Program-made: the position numbers and the translations under genes
The notes under the pieces: generated by a model
Seen by the model: the letters and a program-made list of their open reading frames with translations, nothing else
What the model was told of the DNA's origin: nothing
Databases searched by the model: none
DNA from: Chondrus crispus
Lineage: Eukaryota > Rhodophyta > Florideophyceae > Gigartinales > Gigartinaceae
NCBI RefSeq assembly: GCF_000350225.1
Contig: NW_005179016.1
Location: 126,502 to 190,501 of the forward strand
Direction of reading: 5' to 3'
DNA: 64,000 bases
Part shown: one piece after another, positions 43,667 to 54,400 of the stretch
How the letters are laid out: each line of letters starts with the position of its first letter
How positions within the stretch are numbered: position 1 is the stretch's first letter

Positions 43667-46600
43667 TTGGAGGACGCCAATCATTTGGATTACAACAGGA
43701 ATGAGACAACACTTCAACATTCGACAGACACTGAGTGCCTTATCGTAGATGATCCTATTCCAGAGGTAGTGACGCTTAGGACGAAAGATGCAGTGCAGCA
43801 GCAAACTCATGGTGGCAATTTTAATTCTTCTGTTCAACGTGTGATTTCACCTAATAGGGCCAGGGAGTTGCATATCTCTCTCGGATCTAACTTCAGGCTC
43901 AATTGGGGTACTGGAGATGCTCAGGGGAGGAGGGTATCGCGTTGCGTTTTGGCGGCGGGAGGTAATTTTCGATCAGGATTCAATGACGTCGGTATAGCTG
44001 GCAGTGAGGGAAATAGAACGGATCAGGAGGCAGATGAGGACTCGTTGGATAGAATTGATCGGAGAGGAATGAAGACAGGGCAAGTAGATCATATGCCGAG
44101 GATCGTTTGCGACAGTGATAATGGGTTTGATTCTTGTTCCATTGAGAGTGAATATGACTGCAGGATGTACGAGGGCAGCGATCGTGTCGGAGATGGAATG
44201 GCAATGTCTGAGGCAAGCGGAGTCGTGCGCCCTGCAAGCGAAAGGGGAGAGAGAATACACTCTTTGCAGGCAGAGAGTGGGGCTATGAGCGGTGTAATAC
44301 ATTCAACCGTTGTGGACGTGCCGGCCGGTGATGGAGACTCAGGCGAGCAGGGTGATGAACTAGATCAACAGAACAACGAAGCAGGGAACAAAGACGACCG
44401 GGGGGTGGTTGGCGGTATCGGTGATGCTGGTTTCGAATTTATCTTCGGAGACGCCTCGAGAATACCAGGCCTTCTCGAGTGGATATCGAACAATCGGGGT
44501 TGGGTTGACTTTTTTCAAAAGCATGGGGCCGAAGTTACCATGATGGACGATATTCTGGCTGGGGTAAAAGCACCATGCCTTTCGTGGAAGACCGTAATGG
44601 CTAATATCTGCAGGTCATCTGGACTCGCTACGACGGTGAAGAAGTACCCAACATGTCCAGGGCACATGGTCTTTGTGGATCTATTTGATGATGAAAGAAG
44701 AGGTATTTGCCGATATTTCTGCTCCGCTTGCGGCAATCCGGCCCCACAACTTATGTCGCAGGCAGATGGATTCTTCACATACATTCCTCTGCTGCCGCGT
44801 CTCGGTGCGCTGGTGCAACACGAATCATCGTGTTCGGAATTGCACGACTACGTATGGAATAGGTCTCACGCAGGAGACAATGGGGATGTTCTATTCGACT
44901 ACTTCGATGGATCGCACTTCCGAGGGCTTCAGGGTAAGTATGGTGGGAACGAAGGAATGAAATTTGACGTCTTCATTGCGGCTTCGACAGACGGCTTTCA
45001 AGTTTTCAAGAACAAGCAGTATGACTGCTGGGTAATCTGTGCCATTCTATTCAACCTGCCCCGGATATCCGATATAGATCCCGCAACGTACTTCCCCTCG
45101 GCTTTATCCCAGGTCCGGACCAACCCAAAAACATACAGTCGTATCTCATACCGCTTATCAATGAAGTTGCAAGATCATTCATCGGAGATGGTGTATCCCT
45201 CTTATTCCATGATGGCGTACGACGAAGAGTCCGAATACATCTGTCTCTTTTTTCCGGAGACCAGATGGCGGTCTCATCAGTGTCTGGCCTCCTTGGACCT
45301 AACAGCAAAACGCCATGCAGAGATTGTCTAATACACGGCATCCACCATGGCCACTGCTACTTTCCATCAAAGGTCAGGAGACAGGGGGCCAGTGCTGCCT
45401 GCGATGAATATTTTGACCCTCGCAGCCTCCCGATGCGAACTCCTCAGTCAGCGGAGCAAGCCTTTCATGAACTACGTCTGTGCATCACCACAACTGCGCG
45501 AGCAGAGGTTCGGAAGAAATGGGGCATTGGAAACCGTTCTGTGCTGCTATCAGTTCCCGATTTTGTTCCGTATTCATCTTTCCCGCAAGATATTATGCAC
45601 ACCTTTCAGAATGTGCAACGGGAATTGCTTGACATAATGGTAAATACAGAAGGTGACGCCTTTTCCTTGACGAAACAGCAAATATCTGGGATGGATGATG
45701 AGCTGACGGGGTTTGGTATTACAATATCGGGACAGCTTGCACGAAAGCCAAGACCTCTAAGCAAATACCGTACGTGGAAAGCTACAGAGCTCAAAGAATT
45801 TTCTTTGGACTATGCCCTCATTTTATTTGACGGTGTTCTTCCTATCGAATACATGGATGGTCTTGGACAATTTGCGGAGCTTGTGGACACATGTTTTCGG
45901 CCTGTCGTGACTAGGGCGGACGTGGATCGGGTGAAGGTGCTGGGTGTGCAGTTTTTCGAACATTTTGAGTCCAAATACTTCCGATACGACCCAGAACGTG
46001 TGTCCTTCTGCAAGTCTATAATACACGCATTGCTGCACCTTGGCCCGAGCATGGAGAGATACGGGTCACTGCTGGGTATATCCCAATATTGGTTGGAGAG
46101 ATTTATTGGGTGGTTGCAGGACCGAAATAATTCTAGGCACCTGGCAGCCGAATGTATGGCGAACGCGACATGCTTTGGAGAATCTTACAAGATCTTTTTC
46201 AGAAATTTCGTGCACAAAAAGCATAAGAAATTTGATGCCCTTGCAGCGGGGGAAGGATTTGAAGTCCTCGGGCCCATGAAGGAGGTGGAATTGTCGACAT
46301 ACGCGGACGGAGTACGATTGAAACAGTTACTGTCCGATTATTTTGTTCGGAAGTATGATCTCCATAGCGCGAGTGAGGGGAAAGAACTGGTCTCGAACGT
46401 TACACGATGCAAACTATGGTCGCGTTATCGTTTCTCAACTACTGGGTTCCAGGTGCAGACCGTTGGTGCGCATTGGAATTTGTTAGATCGCAGAAAACGA
46501 AAAGAAAATTATCGCGACAACAGTTATGTAGCCGTTGAAATGGACTCAACTGAAGACAGTGCGGATATTTTCTATGGCCGCCTTCTCCGCCTGATTGAGT

Positions 46601-46974
46601 TTGAAATGCCTCGAAGCTCATCAACTGCTGTTGCAAACTATGCCGTTGAAGGCAGGCATGTTGTGGGTTGGCTTGACTGGGCTAGTGGAATGAAGAAAGG
46701 ACTTGAAGGGCAGGTTTTCAAGGAAGGAAGAGCTGCGGAGGTGTTCTCGGGTGCTACTGTGGAGGATGCTGTAGTAATGAAAAGGCTCATTGGATTGGCC
46801 GAACACACGCCACCGGGCGATCCAGATCGAGGTGAGAACAGCACGCGCACCAGACGGAGGCGGCGAAGACGGACTTATTTCACGTACAAGTACCGGCGCA
46901 CTGACAGGCTGCTGAATGCCAGTGAGAGGAGCTGGGACGGGGTAGACCGTATGCTGCGGGGGATGCAGACGTAA
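43667..46974 (+). pseudogene. CACTA (En/Spm, tnp2-type) transposase, one frame change
   Basis: About 1,100 codons. Residues 1-260 are acidic and poorly conserved. A Cys/His region follows (CPGHMVFVDLF...CRYFCSACGNP). The tnp2 core begins near 44,960 with STDGFQVF, whose Asp is the first catalytic residue. After a one-base frame change near 45,058, in a C run, the second frame reads the SGLLGPNSKTPCRDC block, PQDIMHTFQNV (second Asp) and YWLERFIGWLQDR (Glu). So the DDE set is visible. The C-terminal end is basic (TRTRRRRRRRTYF). The protein would cut and paste the element from its CACTA-type ends. The single break could be a short intron, an assembly error or decay. Confidence 0.85.
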
Positions 46975-47436
46975 TTCCGACGTCTTATGCGAAGTGTATA
47001 TTCTCACATGGTAGTGGGGAGATTTGTAGGGCGGGCAGTGCGCCCCAAGAGAGAAATACCGTCGTCGTGATACAGAAAGTGTATTTTCTACATCTGTGCT
47101 GGGCGATATATTGAAAATGATTATATTTCTAATTGGATACGTGTCAGTGTCAATTAATTAATACATTGTCGTAATTACGTTTCACGGCGAGGAGAACCTC
47201 TAGCACACGAGTTTGAGGAAGTCCCACGACGCAGAAAATCGCTGCCAATAGAAGAGGTTCTGAAACTGATTGCAGACATGACGTCAGTTCCCCTAGAACG
47301 CTCACGGCACATGAGATTTAGACAGATCGATCCGAATACGATTCGAGGTGACACAATTGCGTGCAAAGCCGAGCGTGCAAGGAGTGTGCGTAGTGGTATA
47401 CAGTACTTGTAGATGCAAGTCATATAAGGTGCCAAT
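46975..47436 (+). other. 3' flank of transposase with a start-less open segment
   Basis: 47,158-47,411 is open on the plus strand without an ATG and encodes a protein-like stretch (RRRKSLPIEEVLKLIADM, LERSRHMRFRQIDPNTIRG). It may be an exon or a fossil piece; TAG at 47,201-47,203 after a pyrimidine-poor stretch is a weak splice acceptor. The rest shows no gene. Confidence 0.3.
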
Positions 47437-47590
47437 TTAGAGTGTTGGTAGTGTATCGCTAGAGCGCAGTCAGGTATGGAGCACCACTCTGGCCACACTC
47501 TACATGCCCGATCACAAGTGCCGGAAGTGGGTGGCAAGAGTGTAATAATGAGTGTTGCCTACACTCTGGACACACTCTTACCACACTGAT
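47437..47590. repeat. Cluster of ACACTCT/AGAGTGT motifs
   Basis: About six copies of the 7-mer ACACTCT or its reverse complement, plus related CCACACT pieces, lie within 155 bp, in both orientations. This is the style of the subterminal repeats that flank CACTA elements and bind their TnpA protein. It lies about 470 bp after the transposase stop. I cannot locate a matching left end. Confidence 0.45.
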
Positions 47591-49980
47591 ATATTTCTTC
47601 TAGGGTGGGCCTGTAAAAACTTGCTGAGACACAAAACGTCGAGAAATCATCGAGTTCTCCGAAGAGAATTTCGGAGCGCAAAGCACTCAGCGAGGATCGA
47701 ACTGTGGTCTCATGATGATGCATCCGCCCTGGCAGACAACTACAACACCTCTCGGTTGAAATGAAAGTACTACCAAATGTCTATTCTGTAGTGAATAAAT
47801 TAACATTTTAACGTTAACTAATTCATATTTGACGCCAAATTACCGGTTCACATTTTGGCCTCATATGAGGGAAACTGCATGTCAAATAGACACTAGCAGC
47901 TTTGTGCAGCGCATCCTCGGCCCTTGGGAGTTTTGGAAAGCGCAGCACACTGTACATGATGTCTACGGTGTCATGAATAACATTGCATGCTGTTGAGCTT
48001 TCAGCTGGGAAGATGTAACAAACATCAAGGACCTCCGCGTATACCTCATGTATACGCAAAGTACCTTCCAGTCAGACGTCATCAGGGACAGTTCCCCGTC
48101 GAAAGTTAGTTGCGCATTGGTGCGGCTTCTGTAATCCAATTGAGAGAGTGATTAGTAGTTGTCAGAACGCCCTACGCGTCGAGCGGAACATGCGTCGGAA
48201 GGCATGGCGATCGAGGTATTGCATGACACGCTGAAAGGGGTTCGATAATGCGGTTTGATAAGGGCGCTCGCGAGCTGCAAGTGGGCGATTGCATGGATGT
48301 CAGGTGCAGGTAATTGAATGCTTGCGGCGGCAGTGATGATGTTGCGCTACCGCATCCACGACGAGGACGACCGCTTTCTCTTCCAGTGAAAGAAGGGGCA
48401 TGTATGATGTCAAGAATAAAGAAGAGCAAGGCTGGTTGCTTTGTAGGGGTGCAAGCGGGTTTGGAGAGGAGGGAAGAGGTGCTGTTTTTTGCACGACAGC
48501 AGTGGCACGTGCGGATTCCTGTTTACAGTGCCAGAGTTAGTTCGGTGAAAATATTGATCAACACTAGGGAGGGTCATTACTTAATTTGAGATATCCGCAG
48601 GAAGCACGGAACGTGACAAACGTTTAAAAGCTTATGCAGCATTATGAAAAAACGTTCTTCCATACGCACGCACACACGCACGCACGCCGCGCAGGAAATT
48701 TGAGAAAGCCCTCTGTCTGCTCCTTTGTTATCAGAACACTCTCCAACGCGCAATTGTATATTTACTCACTCTATACATATTGTTATATTATCTCTCGAGG
48801 TTTCTCGCAAAGGAACGAAATGTTTCACAGGTAGATGCTTAAAGCCGCATTCGAATAAAGCCTCTTTGGTGCACAACCTACTGGTCGTACCGGCAATGTG
48901 GCTTTCCTTTATTCCGATCTATCCCAAGGTGATGCACAAACCCAGCATCTCTTTCCTGGCCACATATATAGTTCTGGCAAGAACACTGACAAAACAATTT
49001 CAGGGACGATATTCGTCGCAAGATACGTCAGAGCTCTCCAAATTTATCCACGCCCCCTTAGTGGCATTCCATCTTACTAGCGCCTTGGAAGAATCATTCG
49101 AAATAGCGGTGGCGCCCACCCTGAATTGTTTACTTCATCCCGTAGAGCTCAGTGCAAGTTTTAATATGTGCAAACATTACAGAGATCTGTTGCATGTGTA
49201 TATGTCATAATCTCATCACACGTCTTCGCTATATTGTGGGCAGGTATTCCGCGCCATTTGAAGGCAGGAACTCGTATCGAGTCGAGACGGAATAAATACT
49301 TTCCAAGGAATGCACTTGTAAACTTGAGCATAGCTGAGTATACTATTCCACTACCGGAAGCACTTCCATCTTTGGCAACCGCGAAGACCACAGTGTCTAC
49401 CTGTAGTGCAACCGCATGATTTATGCATTACAAATGATATGCCGTGGTGGGCGAAAACTTTCTGAAGCTCTCTGAGCGCGATTTGGAACTTCGTATATCA
49501 TGAGTAAGAATCATTGGGGATCCTTTCTTTCTGTCGAAGATTAGTTGCAGATTGTAAAAGAAGGGTTCCCCAAATATTACACAGGACTTCAACTTCCAGA
49601 TTATGCAAAATATTGCAAAAACATTAATCAACACCGAGCCAGACAGTCCTCAACATTAGACCCCATGCTATGTATGGCCACTTGGCGTGAAAGCTTGAGA
49701 ATAGATTTATTCAAAAATAAATCTGACCAACAGAAAACACAACTGATTACACCGTTTCCCTCTTTGCTTGAGTGAAAAGGCGTGCATTTCGAATTGTGGC
49801 GACTTGACACGCCCATCCTATTCCTGAAACAAACCCGCTTCGTTGCATTCACAAGCAGTTGTGTGTACCCCTGAGGGACACCAAGACTCTTTTATTTGAT
49901 TAGTGCCAAGGGAGCGGCCCATGACTCGGTTCACAACAACCTAACTTTCACGGTGGTGTCTTTTGTATCGCTTGCAGTCT
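47591..49980. other. Long stretch without a supported gene
   Basis: AT-richer sequence with only short unrelated ORFs. A short CA/CG-rich run (ACGCACGCACACACGCACG) is at about 48,663-48,690. Stop codons are spread across all frames. Confidence 0.4.
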
Positions 49981-49996
49981 CTTGATCAGCGTCTAC

Positions 49997-50300
49997 ATGG
50001 CTCCGTCAATTTCTAAAACTCGCGGCATGGATGTCACCAGTAAACTGGTTCAATCCGGGTACACTTTACGACTTGCAGCGGAGCGTGGCAATGTCCCCCG
50101 TTTCGCTCTCCACAGAGATGTCTTCGCAACAGGGCCGAGCACTCGTTTCAAACACCGCCGTGCTCGCTTAAGCTCGTTGCGCCAACAAAGGAAGACCTTG
50201 TCGTTACGTTGCTTCTCAGCTGTTGAGATGGAGGTATTCCCATCCGTCGCCTCCAACTCAAGCAGGCCATCAAAATACTTCTTTCGCGTATGACGCCAGG
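49997..50300 (+). pseudogene. Remnant of a pogo/Tigger-like transposase N-terminus
   Basis: The segment from about 50,036 encodes SKLVQSGYTLRLAAERGNVPRFALHRDV, resembling the helix-turn-helix (psq-type) start of pogo/Tigger transposases, which have SG-x-SLR-x-AA-x-x-x-x-VP-x-x-TL. After a frame change near 50,180 the next frame gives TKEDLVVTLLL and GGIPIRRLQLKQAIK, with a stop between them, like the following second DNA-binding part. No DDE domain follows. The match is by memory of the family pattern and the piece is heavily decayed. Confidence 0.4.
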
Positions 50301-50605
50301 CCCCCGTCTCCAACTACAGGCATGGATGCAAGGTGTGCAGCGAATGGAGTGCCGCGCGGATGAAGGCTCGGCTTCGTTGCGACAAGGGGAAAAGAAGTTT
50401 GGCATCTACATCTTTTCTCAAAAGAGGGCGGGGCGAAATGGGGAGAAGAGACGGCATGGTAAGGATGCCCTTTTTAGATAGCCTAATGTTGTGTGAATTA
50501 GGACAATGTGGTTGGGGGAAGAGGTGTGAAGTTTGGATCGGATACAGGCAAGCCCCAGTATCTACCAGTTGAAAAGTGTGCCCGCCCTAACTTCTACTGC
50601 TGGTG
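50301..50605. other. Gap without a supported gene
   Basis: No feature recognised. Short plus-strand ORFs here have no domain and overlap in different frames. Confidence 0.3.
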
Positions 50606-51235
50606 TTACATTGCGTCCTTGATCATTGTCTCTACTTGGTTCGAGCGATGCGTGTAACCCTCCGAACTTCGCTCGGAGTACTCATCATCCGCGTTGAGAT
50701 CTTTGATCATTAACAATATGTTTGATCCATGATCCATTAAAGAAGATACTGTGGTCGCAATCTTCGTAGAGCGGTCGAGCTCGACTACATGGCTTTTCAT
50801 CGCCGTATTATTTGCGCCGCTATCTTGTATCACTATTGGCCTTCCGGCATGGCGAGAACTTGCCAACGACGTGATTGCAGCGGCAAGGGCATCGGTTGTC
50901 TCGTCCCGACGACGCTTTCTCCCGGATTGATTAAAATTGTGCTCCTTACTCATTGGACATCTCTCGGCATCGAACCTGGACTCAATTTGGGAGCCTGAGG
51001 GTATCGTTCGCAGCACGACATCCAAACTTGGCTGGTTGTGAAACACACAGTGCATGTAGCACAAGACGTCATCGCCCAGCGTAAAAAGCGTAAAGGTGTC
51101 TGAATCGCCTTGACCTGAAACCTTGAAATTCTTGCATACTACTCTGTATGCTGCGCGAAGCTTTGTCCGTTTTTGTTTCAATATCTGACGGTCACGAATA
51201 TGTCGGCAATTAGATGGGTCAATGCGTATTAACAT
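50606..51235 (-). CDS. Unknown 209-residue protein, possibly transposon-associated
   Basis: Open from ATG at 51,235. Residues 20-95 contain KLRAAYRVVCKNFKVSGQGDSDTF, then FTLGDDVLCYMHCVFHNQPSLDVVLRTIP. The spacing SG-x-x-x-x-D-x-F...GD-x-L-x-Y-x-H...P-x-L...IP reminds me of the segment that follows Myb/SANT-like domains in transposon accessory proteins of oomycetes and algae; this is from memory and unverified. A nuclear-signal-like GRKRRRDE comes next, then helices rich in Ser and Asp. The N-terminal part may be missing, since a Myb/SANT domain would precede it. It could also be a host gene. Confidence 0.45.
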   Translation of the reverse strand: MLIRIDPSNCRHIRDRQILKQKRTKLRAAYRVVCKNFKVSGQGDSDTFTLFTLGDDVLCYMHCVFHNQPSLDVVLRTIPSGSQIESRFDAERCPMSKEHNFNQSGRKRRRDETTDALAAAITSLASSRHAGRPIVIQDSGANNTAMKSHVVELDRSTKIATTVSSLMDHGSNILLMIKDLNADDEYSERSSEGYTHRSNQVETMIKDAM

Positions 51236-51484
51236 GTGCGAATTGACACCATCACAATCTTCAAGGGGCTCCTGGTTGAATTCTGAATCATTGAATATCA
51301 GTCTGATTTATACGACAAATGGATCAAGGCGGTTGCCATCCAGCTATGCCGTGGTCGTGATGAGCTGATACATCTCGGCGACCGAAGTTGCATTTCTAGA
51401 ATTTGCAATTATGTGACAGAGCCTTGCGCTTTCTTCTTTGGTGCTCGGTTCTGTCTATTTCCCACTGTAATGTCAGGACCAGCC
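51236..51484. other. Gap upstream of the unknown 209-residue gene
   Basis: No gene seen. By position it could hold the promoter or a lost first exon of that minus-strand gene. Confidence 0.25.
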
Positions 51485-52021
51485 TCAAGTAAGTTGTTTC
51501 AGTTCCAATATTTGGTCATAAGATACCACACCCTTTCTGCCTATGCGAGCGATAAGGGTACTTTCTGCTCCCGATCCTGATATTCCAATCCTCTTGTGGG
51601 AGGCGGAAGGAGTTTCCTGTGAGCATGCATTTGGTGCTGGCTCTCGCGGACGTGTGGGTTCTTTTTGGAAGCACTGAGGCGCTGGAAAGGGGTGTCTGGT
51701 TCTCGCTTGCGACAAGACGCTCGCAACATGTGGTGGAACCGGGGTGCCGGTCAAGGGCTTTAATTGGATTTCATCAGCGTTTACCGTCCTCTGATAGTCC
51801 TGTGCTGTAACAGAAGTCGTTTGGATGTTTAGCTTGGACAGAGAGATTGAATGGCCGTATCCATAGTTTTGGATGGGAGCTTCACCGGGATTAGTGAGGG
51901 AGAGTCTTGAGTGTTCTGGTATCTGTCCCATTGTAGGTGAGGATCGTTCGACATCCTTCGACAAAGCGCAGCGCTGACGTAGCTGCTGAATGGAAATAAG
52001 CGTGCGTGGTAAGGCCAGCAA
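51485..52021 (-). CDS. Hypothetical 178-residue ORF
   Basis: Open frame rich in Ser, Thr, Pro and Gln with no recognisable domain and no predicted membrane part. It lies on the same strand as, and about 250 bp upstream of, the 209-residue ORF. It could be an exon of the same gene or a chance ORF. Kept with low confidence. Confidence 0.25.
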   Translation of the reverse strand: MLALPRTLISIQQLRQRCALSKDVERSSPTMGQIPEHSRLSLTNPGEAPIQNYGYGHSISLSKLNIQTTSVTAQDYQRTVNADEIQLKPLTGTPVPPHVASVLSQARTRHPFPAPQCFQKEPTRPREPAPNACSQETPSASHKRIGISGSGAESTLIARIGRKGVVSYDQILELKQLT

Positions 52022-52457
52022 TTTGAATCCGATGTGTGTACTTTGACGGCAAAGAACGAGTTCGTCTCATCTGGGGCTTGCAAGCGCGATGGCGGCAAGA
52101 GACGAGTATGCCAACCCTCCAACATAATATATGGCCAATCAAGGACCAGATCTGCACATATTTTGTGCTCCATATTTTACTGATGTTCGTTTGGAGTGAC
52201 CCCCAACGTGTATTTCCCTGAGACCCTCAATTGAAGTCCACAGCCTCAATTGAACCCTCTTTCTCTCTTCCTATAAAGTAATCAAAAAATTATTAGAAGA
52301 GACTATAAAGTTCTCAATCATATTTCCCGCTCTTTTCCACTTCGACCCTCACCATCTTTTGTGCGCAAGTCGCCTCCATGCTCCCATTAAAGATCCCCGC
52401 AGATGCGTCGGCGCGCTTTTTCACTCTAAACCAACAGCTGTAACAAGTGTGACACAA
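52022..52457. other. Region upstream of piggyBac-like copy 2
   Basis: No supported gene. A TATAAAG stretch at about 52,273 (and again near 52,302) may be promoter sequence. The string CCTCAATTGAA occurs twice (about 52,226 and 52,245). Confidence 0.3.
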
Positions 52458-52552
52458 GAGCTCCATAAAGGCGATTTCACTGCACGACAGTCGTGCATAA
52501 AGGCGATTGCACTGCACGACAGTCGTGCAGTGCAATGGCCTTTATGGAGCTC
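52458..52552. repeat. Large palindrome with nested perfect 31-bp inverted repeat
   Basis: Outer arms are GAGCTCCATAAAGGC (52,458) and its complement ending at 52,552. Inside, 52,506-52,536 is a perfect 15+1+15 palindrome, and a second imperfect copy of the CTGCACGACAGTCGTGCA core precedes it at 52,480-52,497. It overlaps the start of the piggyBac-like copy 2 coding region. Confidence 0.9.
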
Positions 52553-54400
52553 TTTCAAAACACAAACTTGTCAATGGTACAGTGCAAGAGGTTTTGGTGG
52601 ATCGATCCTCTGGTCGTGCGAACACTTCACTACGCGCAGAATGGACATTGTCCATTACACCTACTTCACTGAAGACTACGAAAACAGTTAAGATCAACAA
52701 CATCAAACTTGGTTTGGCTCCTGTTGCTCAGCAAATAATGCCCGACGAAGGAAACTCTCTTTAGCGGAGTGTCACGACCGGTGATGAAGGCGATGCAGTT
52801 ACTGTAAGCCAAGACGTACAACAGTTGATGGAGCAGCAATCATGGGACCAGTTGGGAGACGTTGCAGATGGTCGTTGCGGTGGGACTGTCCGCACACCAG
52901 ACACTGCAGCCCACGATGTTGCATGGTACAAAGAGAATGTGTACAAACCGATCGGTGGCCATAGCCCCCGTAAGTTCTGGTCCGCACGTGCATCTGACGG
53001 ACATACAATAAGGGGGGATGATGGAATTGGTAATCGCACTTCTTTCCAATGCTTTATGAGTATGTTTCCGTATTCACATTTGTTGTTGATACGAGATTTA
53101 ACTCATGAACAGCTTCAGAAAAGCGGTAAGAAAGGGACGTCTATGTCCGAGATTTTGCGCTTCTTCCGTGTTCTCATATTAATGACGAGGTTTGAGTTTG
53201 GGAAAAAGGCGGACCTCTGGAAAACTGAACCGTCATGCAAGTATATCCCTGCACCATGCTTTGGAAGGACAGGGCTTTCACGGGATCGCTTTGATGATTT
53301 ACTACGCTGCATTCGTTCTAGCAAACAGCCTGAAACACAAGGATATTTATCCTCTGTTAAGTGGAGATGGGTTTTGGTTGAAAACTTCGTCAATGCAATT
53401 AACCAACACCAACACAGTGCAGCACGTTTTATTCCTTCTGATTTAATATGTGTATATGAATCTATATCCAGGTGGTATAGAAAGAGAGGGCATTGGATTG
53501 ACATTGGCCTACCACACTACGTCGCTATTGATCGTAAACCGGACAATGCTTGCAAATTACAGGACGCCTCATGCGGAAGGAGTGGGATTATGATAAGGTT
53601 GGAGATTGTGACAACAACAGAAGAGGAAGCAGAGAAAGATTTTGAGAGTGAAGGGCATCATGGTGCTGTGGTCTTGCGTCGTTTAGTACAACCAGGGTTA
53701 GGATCATTTCGTACAGTCTGTGCTGATTCCTATTTTTCGAGTGTATACACTGCAGAGATGCTTCTTATGATGGATCTGAAATTTATTGGAGTAGTTAAAA
53801 CTGCCACAAAAAGTACCCTATGCGGTACCTGCCGACACAAAAACTATCCGAAAAAGGACAGTGGATTTCATTGGTTAGGAAAGAACTTGACGGGTCTACA
53901 GAAATGATGGCGGTGATGTGGATGGATAGACAGAGGAGGTATTTTATTTCATCTGCATCAAGTACAGAGGAAGGATCGCCATACATTCGAAATCGATGGT
54001 GGCAACTCGAGAGTGGAGCACTGCGTGTGGATTTCACCGTACCACAGCCCAAAGTATGCGAAACTTACTATTCAGCATGTTCTCAAATCGACAGACACAA
54101 CCGTTGCCGTCAGGATGATTCAAAACTCGAGAGGAAGGTAAAGACACATGATTGGTCTTTCAGGGTACACAGCTCGCTGTTGGCAATGATAATTGTTGAC
54201 AGCTGGCTGTTGTAGAGCAGGGCGGAAGGGAGTCGTGGACATATGAGTCAAAGGATGTTCTACGAACGCTTGGCAACAGAACTAATTGACAATAACTTCG
54301 AACAACCCTTTTTAAGAGCATCTCGCTACAGTGACAACACACCAAATGGACAACCTACTGCGAGTTCTAATCGTTTGAGCAACGGTATTGGCATACAGCT
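52507..54400 (+). pseudogene. piggyBac-like transposase, copy 2, decayed
   Basis: 52,507-52,764 encodes the same N-terminal module as copy 1 (NGTVQEVLVDRSSGR...KTVKINNIKLGLAPV). After an in-frame stop near 52,762 the main part follows (52,825-53,907): YSHLLLIRDLTHEQL, FFRVLILMTRFEF, SRDRFDDLLRCIR, then CVYESISRWY, where the first catalytic Asp is replaced by Tyr, and TVCADSYFSSV with the second Asp. After a frame change near 53,850, 53,820-54,215 has the third Asp region (QIDRHNRCRQDD) and VDSWLL. After a further stop the frame runs on through MSQRMFYERLATELIDNNF, the usual piggyBac end, until element E begins. It is inactive. Confidence 0.85.

Noticed and set aside
41144-47590. Exact CACTA-type terminal inverted repeats and 3-bp duplication around the transposase
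   Set aside because: I found TAGTG-like ends near 47,447 and 47,766 but no matching left end, so no element borders are claimed.
48663-48690. CA/CG-rich microsatellite
   Set aside because: Very short and imperfect; an ordinary simple repeat.
52359-52691. 110-codon plus-strand ORF over the palindrome
   Set aside because: It is in a different frame from the piggyBac-like N-terminal module, which has a matching copy at 34,343-34,744.
34014-54400. TTAA-flanked piggyBac terminal repeats
   Set aside because: No matching inverted ends were seen next to either copy; both are cut by gypsy elements.
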